Shown here one piece after another: positions 14,869-22,110 of a stretch of DNA of 27,447 bases. Origin of the DNA: Sva-07 sp031398325 (GTDB taxonomy: Bacteria; Actinomycetota; Acidimicrobiia; Acidimicrobiales; Ilumatobacteraceae); NCBI GenBank assembly GCA_031398325.1, contig JANNNB010000300.1, positions 1-27,447 of the forward strand, in the 5' to 3' direction. The notes under the pieces are model-generated. The model was not told the DNA's origin. It was given only the letters and a program-made list of their open reading frames with translations, and ran no database searches. The first letter of the stretch is position 1, and every line of letters begins with the position of its first letter. Made by a program: the position numbers and the translations under genes.

Positions 14869-15024
14869 ATGGCTGGCGCATTGATTCTCGTGGGTGTGCT
14901 GCTGCTGTTCCCGGTCGTGGTCATCATGACCGGCGCCGTCGGATCGGGAATCATCGGCGAGTTCCTCTACCGCGACGGTGTGAAGCGCAACGAGGGCAGC
15001 GAGCTCCTCGAACTCGACGACTGA
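14869..15024 (+). CDS. 51-residue membrane protein, unknown function
   Basis: I do not recognise this small protein. It starts with MAGALILVGVLLLFPVVVIM, a strong hydrophobic helix (about 4-22). A glycine-rich turn (TGAVGSGIIGEFLY) follows, then a charged C-terminal tail (RDGVKRNEGSELLELDD). The basic RDGVKR after the second hydrophobic stretch suggests a cytoplasmic tail. Support for a real gene: a TAGCCT box exactly 6 bases before the ATG, matching its neighbours; third-position GC bias throughout; and a spacing of only 4 bases from the tag stop. It could be a subunit or regulator of a larger membrane protein, but none is adjacent. Confidence 0.7.
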   Translation: MAGALILVGVLLLFPVVVIMTGAVGSGIIGEFLYRDGVKRNEGSELLELDD

Positions 15025-15050
15025 CGTCGGACTACGGGCGGACGCAATCG

Positions 15051-16466
15051 ATGCATCGCCACGACGAGTCGACCGCGAAGCTGACCGAAGCGATCGTGGG
15101 CTATGCGCTCGAGCGGGTCCGACTCGACCCGCCGCCGCTGGACGCTCCTCGGACGCCTGCCGAGCTCCACGAGCTCGTCGGCGAAACCATCACGCCGACC
15201 GGGCTCGGTGGCCTGGAGGCGCTGCGGCTCTACGAAGACGTGCTCGGGCCGTCGTGCATCTCGGTCGATCATCCGCGGTTCTTGTCGTTCGTCCCGGCAG
15301 CGCCGACCGAATCGGCGATCCTGTTCGACCTGGTGGTCGGAGCGTCGAGCGTCTACGCAGGCTCGTGGCTCGAGGGCGGCGGGGCGATCTTCGCCGAGAA
15401 TCAGGCGTTGCGATGGGTCGCCGATCTCGCCGGGATGCCCGCCACCGCCGGGGGCGTGTTCGTCAGCGGAGGCACCGCAGGCAACCTGAGCGCACTCATC
15501 GCGGCACGATGGAACTGGCGGCGACGTGCTGACGGTGTGTTCGATCGCACCCGCGGCCTGATCGTCGCCTCGGCGGGAGCCCACTCGTCGGTCGCCCAAG
15601 CGGCGCGGGCGATGGACGCCGACGTCGTGCTGGTGCCCGTTGCCGATCGGGGCCGCCTGACCGAGGCCGCTCTGCGAGCTGCGATCGATGCGCTCGAGAC
15701 CGCCGACCGGGAGCGGATCTTCGCGATCGTCGCCACGTCGGGCACCACGAACGTCGGAGTCGTCGACGACCTCGAAGGCGCGGCAGCCGTCGCAGCCGAG
15801 CTCGGCACGTGGATGCACGTCGACGGTGCGTACGGGGGCGCTGCGCTGGCGGCTCCGTCGGTTCGCCACCTGTTCGCAGGCATCGAGGCGGCCGACAGCT
15901 TCATCGTCGATCCTCACAAGTGGTTGTTCGCCCCCTTCGACTCGTGCGCCTTGCTGTACCGCGACCCGAGCATCGCCCGAGCGGCGCACACGCAACACGC
16001 CGAATACCTCGACGTGCTCCACGCGGAGCACCCCGAGGACGAGCCGTGGAACGCGAGCGACTATGCCCATCACCTGTCACGGCGCGCCCGAGGCCTCCCG
16101 TTCTGGTTCAGCCTCGCCACACACGGCACCGATGCTTACACCGACGCCGTCGAGACCACCCTGCGGGTCGCACGCGACAGCGCGCGACTTATCGACGCCG
16201 CACCGCACACCGAGCTGGTCCTCGAGCCGGAACTGTCGATCGTCGTGTTCCGCCGCACCGGTTGGTCACCGGCCCAGTACCAGGCCTGGAGCGACGCCCA
16301 ACTCGCCGCAGGGACCTCGTTCGTCGTCCCGACGACCTGGAACGGCGAGGTGGTGCTGCGCATCTGCATCGTCAACCCCCTGACCACGGTCGACGACGTC
16401 TCGGCGATCATCGAGTCGCTCGAAACCGATCCCGAACTCCCCGATGACGGAATGGCGACGCAATGA
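15051..16466 (+). CDS. PLP-dependent group II amino-acid decarboxylase family protein
   Basis: 471 residues. The fold-type I PLP site is complete: SGGTAGNLSALIAAR (phosphate binding), AHSS with H178 stacking on the ring, HVDGAYGG with D258, and the Schiff-base lysine K290 in DPHKWLFAPFD. Aromatic-L-amino-acid, glutamate and diaminobutyrate decarboxylases share this layout; the DPHKWLFAPFD block and total length best fit the aromatic/tyrosine-like branch, but the substrate is not settled. A TACGGG lies 12 bases before the ATG; no Shine-Dalgarno is obvious. The stop overlaps the start of the amidohydrolase gene by four bases (ATGA), so the two are translationally coupled. That pairing suggests a shared pathway for an amino- or purine-derived compound. 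Confidence 0.85.
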   Translation: MHRHDESTAKLTEAIVGYALERVRLDPPPLDAPRTPAELHELVGETITPTGLGGLEALRLYEDVLGPSCISVDHPRFLSFVPAAPTESAILFDLVVGASSVYAGSWLEGGGAIFAENQALRWVADLAGMPATAGGVFVSGGTAGNLSALIAARWNWRRRADGVFDRTRGLIVASAGAHSSVAQAARAMDADVVLVPVADRGRLTEAALRAAIDALETADRERIFAIVATSGTTNVGVVDDLEGAAAVAAELGTWMHVDGAYGGAALAAPSVRHLFAGIEAADSFIVDPHKWLFAPFDSCALLYRDPSIARAAHTQHAEYLDVLHAEHPEDEPWNASDYAHHLSRRARGLPFWFSLATHGTDAYTDAVETTLRVARDSARLIDAAPHTELVLEPELSIVVFRRTGWSPAQYQAWSDAQLAAGTSFVVPTTWNGEVVLRICIVNPLTTVDDVSAIIESLETDPELPDDGMATQ

Positions 16467-17833
16467 CCAGCGACGAACTCCCCGACCTGGTGATCTCCGG
16501 CGCTCGATGCGTCGCGACGATGGACGACGAACGTCGCGAGATCGACGACGGGTGGATCACCATCTCGGGCGGGTTCGTCAGTGGGGTGGGCGACGGCCCA
16601 CCACCTGCTGCGATCGAACGGCTCGATGCCACCGACTGTCTCGTCACGCCCGGTCTCATCAACTCGCACCACCACTTGTTCCAGAACCTGACGCGGGCCT
16701 ATCCGCCGATGACCGACAAACCCTTGTTCGGCTGGCTGCAATCGCTGTATCCGTTGTGGCGTTCGCTCGACACCGAGTCGGCCTACGTGTCCGCGTGGGT
16801 CGGGCTCGCCGAGCTGGCGCTCTCGGGCTGCACGACCTCGACCGACCATCTGTACCTGCACCCGAAGGGCGCCGGTGACCTCCTGACCGCAGAGATCGAG
16901 GCCGCGCGCGACCTCGGAGTGCGGTTCCACCCGACCCGTGGCTCGATGTCGCTGTCGGAGAAGGACGGCGGCCTTCCGCCGGACGACGTGGTCGCCGACG
17001 ACGACGAGATCCTCGCCGCCTGTGAGGAAGCGGTCGCCCGGCATCACGACCGCTCCTTGGGAGCGATGACCCGCGTGGCGCTCGCTCCGTGTTCGCCCTT
17101 CTCGGTCACCGAGGACCTGATGGTCCGATCGGCGGAGTTGGCGAGCAGACTCGACGTGCGTCTCCACACCCACTTTGCCGAGAACGCAGAGGACGACGAG
17201 TTCAGTATTGCGACCTTCGGCTGCCGACCGATGGAGTACCTGGAACGCACCGGATGGTGCACCGACCGCACGTGGGTGGCGCACTGTGTGATGCCGAACG
17301 CCGACGAGGTCCGCAGGCTCGGTGCAGCCGGTGTCGGTGCCGCCCACTGCCCGTCGAGCAACATGATCCTTTCGTCGGGGATTTCCCCCGTCGTCGGCCT
17401 CCGGGCCGCCGGAGTGAAGGTCGGCCTCGGTGTCGACGGCTCGTCCTCGGCCGACTCGGCGTCGTTGTGGCTCGAAGCTCGTACTGCGATGTTGTTGGCG
17501 AAGCTGCGCGACGGGGCGGGCGCCGGCACGGCGCGAATGGCGCTGGAGATGGCCACGCTCGGCGGCGCCGGGTGCCTCGGGCGCGACGGCGAACTCGGCG
17601 TACTCCGTGAGGGGGCCGTGGGTGACGTGGCGGTGTGGCCGCTGGTCGGGCCCGCCTTCGCCGGCGCGCTCGCCGACCCCGTCGAGGCGTGGCTGCGCTG
17701 CGGCCCGATCGGAGCGCGTCACACGGTGATCAACGGACGCCCGGTGGTGCGTGACGGAATGCTCGTGAGCGAGCGATTGGGCGAAATGCTGGCCGCGCAC
17801 GACCGCTTGTCGCGCCGTATACAGCGCCTGTGA
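16463..17833 (+). CDS. Amidohydrolase, 8-oxoguanine deaminase-like
   Basis: 456 residues of the COG0402 amidohydrolase family. Metal ligands are SHHHLFQN (H69, H71), H237 in LHTHFAE, H274 in VAHC, and D325 in GVDGSSS. E240 of HFAE is the usual proton shuttle. The HHHLFQNLTRAYPP and LFGWLQSLYPLWRSL segments match bacterial 8-oxoguanine deaminases, often misannotated as hydroxydechloroatrazine ethylaminohydrolase, which convert 8-oxoguanine to urate and ammonia. Other purine or triazine substrates remain possible. The ATG overlaps the decarboxylase stop by four bases. No uric-acid pathway genes are seen nearby. Confidence 0.83.
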   Translation: MTSDELPDLVISGARCVATMDDERREIDDGWITISGGFVSGVGDGPPPAAIERLDATDCLVTPGLINSHHHLFQNLTRAYPPMTDKPLFGWLQSLYPLWRSLDTESAYVSAWVGLAELALSGCTTSTDHLYLHPKGAGDLLTAEIEAARDLGVRFHPTRGSMSLSEKDGGLPPDDVVADDDEILAACEEAVARHHDRSLGAMTRVALAPCSPFSVTEDLMVRSAELASRLDVRLHTHFAENAEDDEFSIATFGCRPMEYLERTGWCTDRTWVAHCVMPNADEVRRLGAAGVGAAHCPSSNMILSSGISPVVGLRAAGVKVGLGVDGSSSADSASLWLEARTAMLLAKLRDGAGAGTARMALEMATLGGAGCLGRDGELGVLREGAVGDVAVWPLVGPAFAGALADPVEAWLRCGPIGARHTVINGRPVVRDGMLVSERLGEMLAAHDRLSRRIQRL

Positions 17834-17882
17834 CGTGTGTTCCGACACGGCTTGGTGACACCTTCGGCGCTGCGCCAGTCGT

Positions 17883-17888
17883 CAGAAT
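17883..17888 (+). promoter_or_regulatory. -10 element of the SGNH lipoprotein gene (leaderless)
   Basis: CAGAAT ends 6 bases before the GTG at 17895; the match to consensus is moderate. Confidence 0.4.
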
Positions 17889-17894
17889 GACCCG

Positions 17895-18626
17895 GTGAAA
17901 TCGATCGGAGCGGCCTGCGCCGTGCTCGTACTCGCCGCGGCCGGGGTCGCGAGCGGTTGCACCGAGCCGGGCACGTCTGCCTCCGAAGATGCACCACTGC
18001 CCACGATCGGGCTGGGTGGCGGCCTCGGTGACGTGGAGACGATTCCGTCCGACATCGTCGCCGACGGTGCCGATGATCTCGATTCCATCGTCATGATCGG
18101 TGACTCGATCACGGTCGCGTCGACGCCGGCACTGGAGGAGCAGTTCTCGTCGTTGGGATTCGACGATCAGACGATCGAAGCTGTGGTCGGCAAGCGCATC
18201 GAGGTGTCGTGGGGTGGGAATCCGAGCGGTGTGGACGTCGCAGAGTTCATCGTCGGCGCAGACCCGGAGTCCGACGGCGAATTGTGGATCGTTGCGCTCG
18301 GTACGAACGACGTGAATCAGTACGGGAGCCCCGACGAGATCGCGGCGGTCGTGAACGAAATGCTCGCTGCGGTTCCCGACGGGGTTCCGCTCGTGTGGGT
18401 CGACACCTACTACCGCAGCGAGTCGGAGGGATCGGAGTTGATCAACGCGATCGTCGCCGACCGTCTGGCACGCCGCGGAAACTCGGTCATGGCTCCGTGG
18501 AACGCGTTCGCCTCGGGCGACGGTGTGGTCCAGGGCGATGGCGTACATCCGACCGAAGCGGGTGAGATCGTGTTTGCCGAGGTGGTCGGCGCCACGATCG
18601 AGGACTTTCTCGAGCTGACCTCGTAG
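17895..18626 (+). CDS. SGNH/GDSL hydrolase-like lipoprotein
   Basis: 243 residues. A signal peptide ends in a lipobox (VASGC, C22), so the protein is anchored outside the membrane. An SGNH hydrolase fold follows: GDSI with the nucleophile serine (about 69-72), GTND (136-139), and the late DGVHPT block with D215 and H218, completing a Ser-Asp-His triad. It resembles the acyl esterase/acetyltransferase group that acts on cell-wall or surface polysaccharides, but no membrane acyltransferase domain is fused. The GTG start is supported by CAGAAT 6 bases upstream. It converges on glnR; the 112 bases between stops contain only a short CCGACGTCGG palindrome and no clear terminator. Substrate unknown. 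Confidence 0.8.
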   Translation: MKSIGAACAVLVLAAAGVASGCTEPGTSASEDAPLPTIGLGGGLGDVETIPSDIVADGADDLDSIVMIGDSITVASTPALEEQFSSLGFDDQTIEAVVGKRIEVSWGGNPSGVDVAEFIVGADPESDGELWIVALGTNDVNQYGSPDEIAAVVNEMLAAVPDGVPLVWVDTYYRSESEGSELINAIVADRLARRGNSVMAPWNAFASGDGVVQGDGVHPTEAGEIVFAEVVGATIEDFLELTS

Positions 18627-18738
18627 CGCCGGATCTCGCTCGGCCTGACCGCACCGTGATCAGCGACGAGCTGGCACACGGCCGACGTCGGTCGCCGCGA
18701 CGGGACTCACCGTGAAGCCGGGCCGAACGCGTTGACTC

Positions 18739-19434
18739 TCAGCTGTCCCAGCGGGACTGACCGAAGCGGTAGCCGACCGAGCGGACCGTCTGGATCAGGT
18801 TGGCGTGTTCCTCGCCGAGCTTGGCGCGGAGGCGACGGATGTGCACGTCGACCGTGCGGGCTCCGCCGTAGTACTCGTATCCCCACACGCGGCTCAGCAG
18901 AATCTCGCGCGTGAAGACCTTGCCCGGGTTCTGGGCGAGGAACTTCAGCAACTCGTACTCCATGTACGTCATGTCGAGCGGTCGACCGGCGATCGACGCC
19001 TGGTAGGTCTCGAGGTTGAGCGTCAACTCTGCGTACTCGACGAGATCGGCGCGCTGGATGTCGACGTCGGAGGCCAACAGGTGCCGAAGGCGCGCCTCGA
19101 GCTCGGCCGGGTGGAACGGGGTGAGGCAGAAATCGTCGAACAGATCGTCACGATGTTCGAGCTCACTGAGCTGACCGCCGCTCACGAGGAGCATCACGGG
19201 CGTTGACGCGTCGGCGTGCTTGCGCATCGCACGAAGGAACGACCAGGCACCCTCGGGATCGGACGTGGCATCGACGATCGCCCCGGCCCATCCACCCTGC
19301 GGTTCGTGTTCGGACACGGCCGAACCCGCGGCGACCGCCTTCCAGCTGTAGCCGGCGAGGTCGAGCGTCCGTGCCAAGTCGGGCGATGCCGGATCCGGCA
19401 CCACGACGAGCATCTGGGCGACGATGGTGCCCAT
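18739..19434 (-). CDS. glnR: GlnR-type nitrogen response regulator (OmpR family)
   Basis: 231 residues. A receiver-like domain (1-120) has lost the usual acidic pair (LVVVPDP has one aspartate), while D55 sits near the classical phosphorylation site. Orphan GlnR proteins behave this way: they work without a partner kinase. The C-terminal winged helix (about 130-227) is near-diagnostic: FLAQNPGKVFTREILLSRVWGYEYYGG followed by ARTVDVHIRRLRAKLG. GlnR activates or represses nitrogen-assimilation genes. No histidine kinase is adjacent. Its ATG overlaps the glnA stop by one base (TGATG), so it is translated with glnA and probably rises and falls with it. An alternative ATG eight codons in is possible. 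An unusually strong context match supports the call. Confidence 0.9.
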   Translation of the reverse strand: MGTIVAQMLVVVPDPASPDLARTLDLAGYSWKAVAAGSAVSEHEPQGGWAGAIVDATSDPEGAWSFLRAMRKHADASTPVMLLVSGGQLSELEHRDDLFDDFCLTPFHPAELEARLRHLLASDVDIQRADLVEYAELTLNLETYQASIAGRPLDMTYMEYELLKFLAQNPGKVFTREILLSRVWGYEYYGGARTVDVHIRRLRAKLGEEHANLIQTVRSVGYRFGQSRWDS

Positions 19435-20783
19435 CAGAGTGCCGTCAGGTACCGGTCACGTTCGAAGGCGCTGACGTGGGTCTTGTAGCCGCGCCACTCG
19501 CTCCGCTTGTTCCGCAGGAACCACTCGAAGATGTGCTCACCCAGCGCCTCTTGCACGAGCGTCGAGTGCTCCATCGCCGAGAGTGCCTCGGCGAGCGACT
19601 GTGGGATCTGCTTGACGCCGAGCTTCTCGAGCACCTCGTCGCCGATCTCGAACAGGTTCGCGTCGGCCTCGTCGGGCAATTCGTAGCCCTCTTCGACACC
19701 GCGCATACCGGCAGCGAGCATCAGGCTGAAGGCGAGGTACGGGTTCGTCGCCGGGTCGGCCGAGCGGTATTCGATGCGGGTGGCGAGCGGATTGCCACGC
19801 TTGGGGATCGGCACCCGGATCAGACCACTGCGATTGTTGCGGGCCCAGCTGACGTGGACGGGCGCTTCGAAGCCCGGCACGAGCCGCTTGTAGCTGTTGA
19901 CGGTCTGGTTGGTGACCGCGGTGATCTCGGCGGCGTGGAACAGCAGTCCGGCCATGAACGACTTGGCGACCGAGGACAAGCCGTACGCGTCGTCGCCGTC
20001 GTAGAACGCGTTCTCGTCGCCGCGGAAGAGCGAGAGGTGAACGTGCATGCCCGAGCCCTGCACTCCTTCGAGCGGCTTGGGCATGAACGTGGCGTGCACG
20101 CCCTCGCGTGCGGCGACCTCGCGAACCGCGAGGCGGAACGTCATCATGCTGTCGGCCATCGTCAGCGCGTCGGTGTGCCGGAGATCGATCTCCTGCTGAC
20201 CTGGTGCATCCTCGTGGAAGCTGTATTCGACCGGAATGCCCATCGTCTCGAGCGTCCGGATCGTCTTCTTGCGCAACTCGCCGGTGACGTCGTTCGTCGT
20301 CAGGTCGAAGTATCCGCCCTCGTCGATCGGTTGTGGCGGCTGGCCAGGAACGATCGGCTTGAAGTAGAAAAACTCGACGTCGGGGGCCACGTAGAAGGTG
20401 AGCCCCTTGTCGTGCGCGGCCTGCACGTGACGGCGCAGCACCTGGCGCGGATCGCCTTCGAACGGGGTGCCGTCGAGATGGTGGATGTCACAGAAGATGC
20501 GCGCCTCTGGCGACTTGGGGTCGCCCCACGGAAGCAGCTCGAAGGTGTCCGGGTCGGGCATGGCCAGCACGTCGGATTCCTGGATGCGGGAGAAGCCGTC
20601 GATCGACGAACCATCGAACGACATGCCGTCGCTCAGCGCGTTGTCGAGCTCGGCCGGAGAGATCGCAAGACTCTTCAGCGTGCCGAGCACATCGGTGAAC
20701 CAGAGTCGAACAAGGCGCACGCCGCGTTCTTCGACGCTGCGGAGCACATAGTCACGCTGTTGGTCGAGCATGTCGTGTTCCAT
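19434..20783 (-). CDS. glnA: Glutamine synthetase type I (GSI-alpha-like)
   Basis: 449 residues. It makes glutamine from glutamate, ammonia and ATP. The type I beta-grasp contains DGSSIDGFSRIQESD. Catalytic segments include EFFYFK, the metal/ATP block FHEDAPGQQEIDLRH, FMPKPLEGVQGSGMHVHLSL, the glutamate-binding NSYKRLVPGFEAP and the RIEYRSADPATNPYLAF block. The loop that carries the adenylylated tyrosine in GSI-beta (NLYDL) reads NLFEIG here, so covalent control by GlnE is not expected. With 449 residues, it fits the alpha group controlled by feedback and transcription. CACAAT lies 7 bases before the ATG at 20783. AAGGGA abuts that ATG and lies 12 bases from the next (20771), so the exact start is uncertain. 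It is followed by glnR. Confidence 0.95.
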   Translation of the reverse strand: MEHDMLDQQRDYVLRSVEERGVRLVRLWFTDVLGTLKSLAISPAELDNALSDGMSFDGSSIDGFSRIQESDVLAMPDPDTFELLPWGDPKSPEARIFCDIHHLDGTPFEGDPRQVLRRHVQAAHDKGLTFYVAPDVEFFYFKPIVPGQPPQPIDEGGYFDLTTNDVTGELRKKTIRTLETMGIPVEYSFHEDAPGQQEIDLRHTDALTMADSMMTFRLAVREVAAREGVHATFMPKPLEGVQGSGMHVHLSLFRGDENAFYDGDDAYGLSSVAKSFMAGLLFHAAEITAVTNQTVNSYKRLVPGFEAPVHVSWARNNRSGLIRVPIPKRGNPLATRIEYRSADPATNPYLAFSLMLAAGMRGVEEGYELPDEADANLFEIGDEVLEKLGVKQIPQSLAEALSAMEHSTLVQEALGEHIFEWFLRNKRSEWRGYKTHVSAFERDRYLTAL

Positions 20784-20818
20784 TCCCTTGATTGTGTCGC
20801 AGTGGGGGTGAGAAAGCG

Positions 20819-20848
20819 ACAGGGCGGGAGCCGAGGCCCCCGCCCTGT
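20819..20848 (-). terminator. Hairpin terminator after glnII
   Basis: A perfect 10-bp GC-rich stem (20819-20828 with 20839-20848) encloses a 10-base loop. Read on the minus strand it is followed by CGCTTTCTC, a weak T-rich tail. It separates glnII from glnA. Confidence 0.65.
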
Positions 20849-20872
20849 TCAGGGTTTCGGTTTACGCGCTCG

Positions 20873-21877
20873 TCACTTCATCGCGCCGCAGATGGTCTCC
20901 ACCATCAAGCGGGCGACGATGTAGGGGTCGATGTTGGCGTTCGGGCGACGATCCTCGAGGTAGCCCTTCTTGTCGACGGCGACCTGCCACGGGATGCGGA
21001 TCGACGCACCGCGGTCGGACACGCCGTAGCTGAACTGGTCGTGGCGCTGGGTCTCGTGGGCCCCCGTCAGGCGGTCTTCGATACCGACGCCGTAGTTGGC
21101 GATGTGGAGATCGGCCTTCTGACCGAGCGCCTTGCAGGCGGCCTCGATGTACTTGTAGCCACCCTCTTCGCGCATCTCGATGGTCGAGAAGTTGGTGTGG
21201 GCTCCGGCGCCGTTCCAGTCACCCTTGGCCGGCTTGGCGTCGAGCGTGGCGTTGATGCCGTAGTCCTCACCGATCCGGTAGAGCAACCAGCGAGCCATCC
21301 AGAGCTGGTCGGCGACCTCGAGCAGGCCGAGCGGGCCGACCTGGAACTCCCACTGACCGGGCATGACCTCGGCGTTGATGCCCGAGATCGACAGGCCGGC
21401 TTCGAGACAGGCGTCGAGGTGGTCCTCGATGAGCTCGCGGCCGTGGATCTCGTCGTGGCCGACGCCGCAGTAGTAGCCGCCCTGCGGTTCCGGATAGCCG
21501 GCCGGCGGGAAGCCGTACGGGCGACCGTTCTTCATGAGCGTGAACTCCTGCTCGATGCCGAACAGCGGAGCGTGCTTCTTGTACTTGTTGGCGGTCTTGA
21601 CGGCAGCGGCCCGGGTGTTCGTCGGGTGCGGCTTGCCGTCGACGAGGTACACCTCGCACATGACGAGCACGTTGTCACCGCCACGGATCGGGTCCGGGTA
21701 GCTGGCGACGGGCTTGAGCACGCAGTCGCTCTTGTCACCGGTTGCCTGGTTCGTGCTCGAACCGTCGAAGCCCCAGATCGGGAGTTCGCCACCGTCCTCG
21801 ATGACCTTCGTCTTCGATCGGAGTTTCGGCGTCGGCAGGGTGCCGTCGATCCAGATGTACTCAGCCTTGTAGACCAC
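20873..21877 (-). CDS. glnII: Glutamine synthetase type II (eukaryote-like)
   Basis: 334 residues, the size of eukaryotic-type GSII rather than the 450-470 of type I. Family signatures are YIWIDGTLPTPKLRSKTKV (beta-grasp), WGFDGSSTNQATGDKSDC, the metal block FGIEQEFTLM, PQGGYYCGVGHDEIHGRELIEDH, and GDWNGAGAHTNFST, the ATP-binding segment. GSII is found in Streptomyces, Frankia and rhizobia, where it is nitrogen-regulated. The frame opens at a TTG at 21889, but GAGGA lies 5 bases before a GTG at 21877, so I take that GTG as the start. This makes it one of the few genes here with a real leader. It is followed by a terminator, glnA and glnR. Two different synthetases in tandem suggest use under different nitrogen levels. 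Confidence 0.95.
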   Translation of the reverse strand: MVYKAEYIWIDGTLPTPKLRSKTKVIEDGGELPIWGFDGSSTNQATGDKSDCVLKPVASYPDPIRGGDNVLVMCEVYLVDGKPHPTNTRAAAVKTANKYKKHAPLFGIEQEFTLMKNGRPYGFPPAGYPEPQGGYYCGVGHDEIHGRELIEDHLDACLEAGLSISGINAEVMPGQWEFQVGPLGLLEVADQLWMARWLLYRIGEDYGINATLDAKPAKGDWNGAGAHTNFSTIEMREEGGYKYIEAACKALGQKADLHIANYGVGIEDRLTGAHETQRHDQFSYGVSDRGASIRIPWQVAVDKKGYLEDRRPNANIDPYIVARLMVETICGAMK

Positions 21878-21925
21878 TGTTGTCCTCAATCTTTCAGGGA
21901 TTCACTCGGGTTTGCGGACCGCCGA

Positions 21926-21941
21926 AATCGGTTGTCCGATT
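21926..21941. promoter_or_regulatory. Perfect 6-4-6 inverted repeat in the glnII promoter region
   Basis: AATCGG and CCGATT flank TTGT, about 50-65 bases before the glnII start codon. A protein-binding site is plausible; the sequence does not match the GlnR half-site. Confidence 0.45.
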
Positions 21942-22007
21942 GCGTGCGGAATCGTCGCAGCGTGCCGTTGCTCATCGGTTGCTCTGTTGTGAACGGCGCG
22001 TTAATTC

Positions 22008-22034
22008 GTCAACGGCTTGTTACACGCGTCTCAC
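22008..22034. promoter_or_regulatory. Candidate GlnR-like boxes between glnII and nadE
   Basis: Reading minus, GTAAC-N6-TTGAC (22023-22008) resembles the known GTnAC-N6-GaAAC pattern toward glnII. Reading plus, GTTAC-N6-CTCAC (22019-22034) overlaps it toward nadE. The first half-site fits well and the second weakly. Other GT-rich half-sites repeat here at 11-base spacing. Confidence 0.35.
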
Positions 22035-22098
22035 ACCGTACGGCACGGACCACCGGCCCCGGGCATGGGCCACGCCGGGCTGTGAGATGCCCGGCAGC

Positions 22099-22104
22099 TA
22101 TCCT
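22099..22104 (+). promoter_or_regulatory. -10 element of nadE (leaderless)
   Basis: TATCCT ends 6 bases before the GTG at 22111 and favours that codon over the ATG at 22117. Confidence 0.5.
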
Positions 22105-22110
22105 GAACCC

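Noticed and set aside
16136..17848. Minus-strand open frame of 570 codons opposite the amidohydrolase
   Set aside because: Low-complexity basic translation with no family features, overlapping a complete metal-dependent hydrolase.
18627..18738. Terminator or small gene between the SGNH and glnR genes
   Set aside because: Only a 10-base CCGACGTCGG palindrome is visible, with no T run and no convincing reading frame.
19203..20924. Long plus-strand open frame of 573 codons opposite glnA and glnR
   Set aside because: Its translation is Arg/Val/Glu-rich with no domain and is the antisense shadow of clear glnA and glnR coding sequence, a common effect at high GC.
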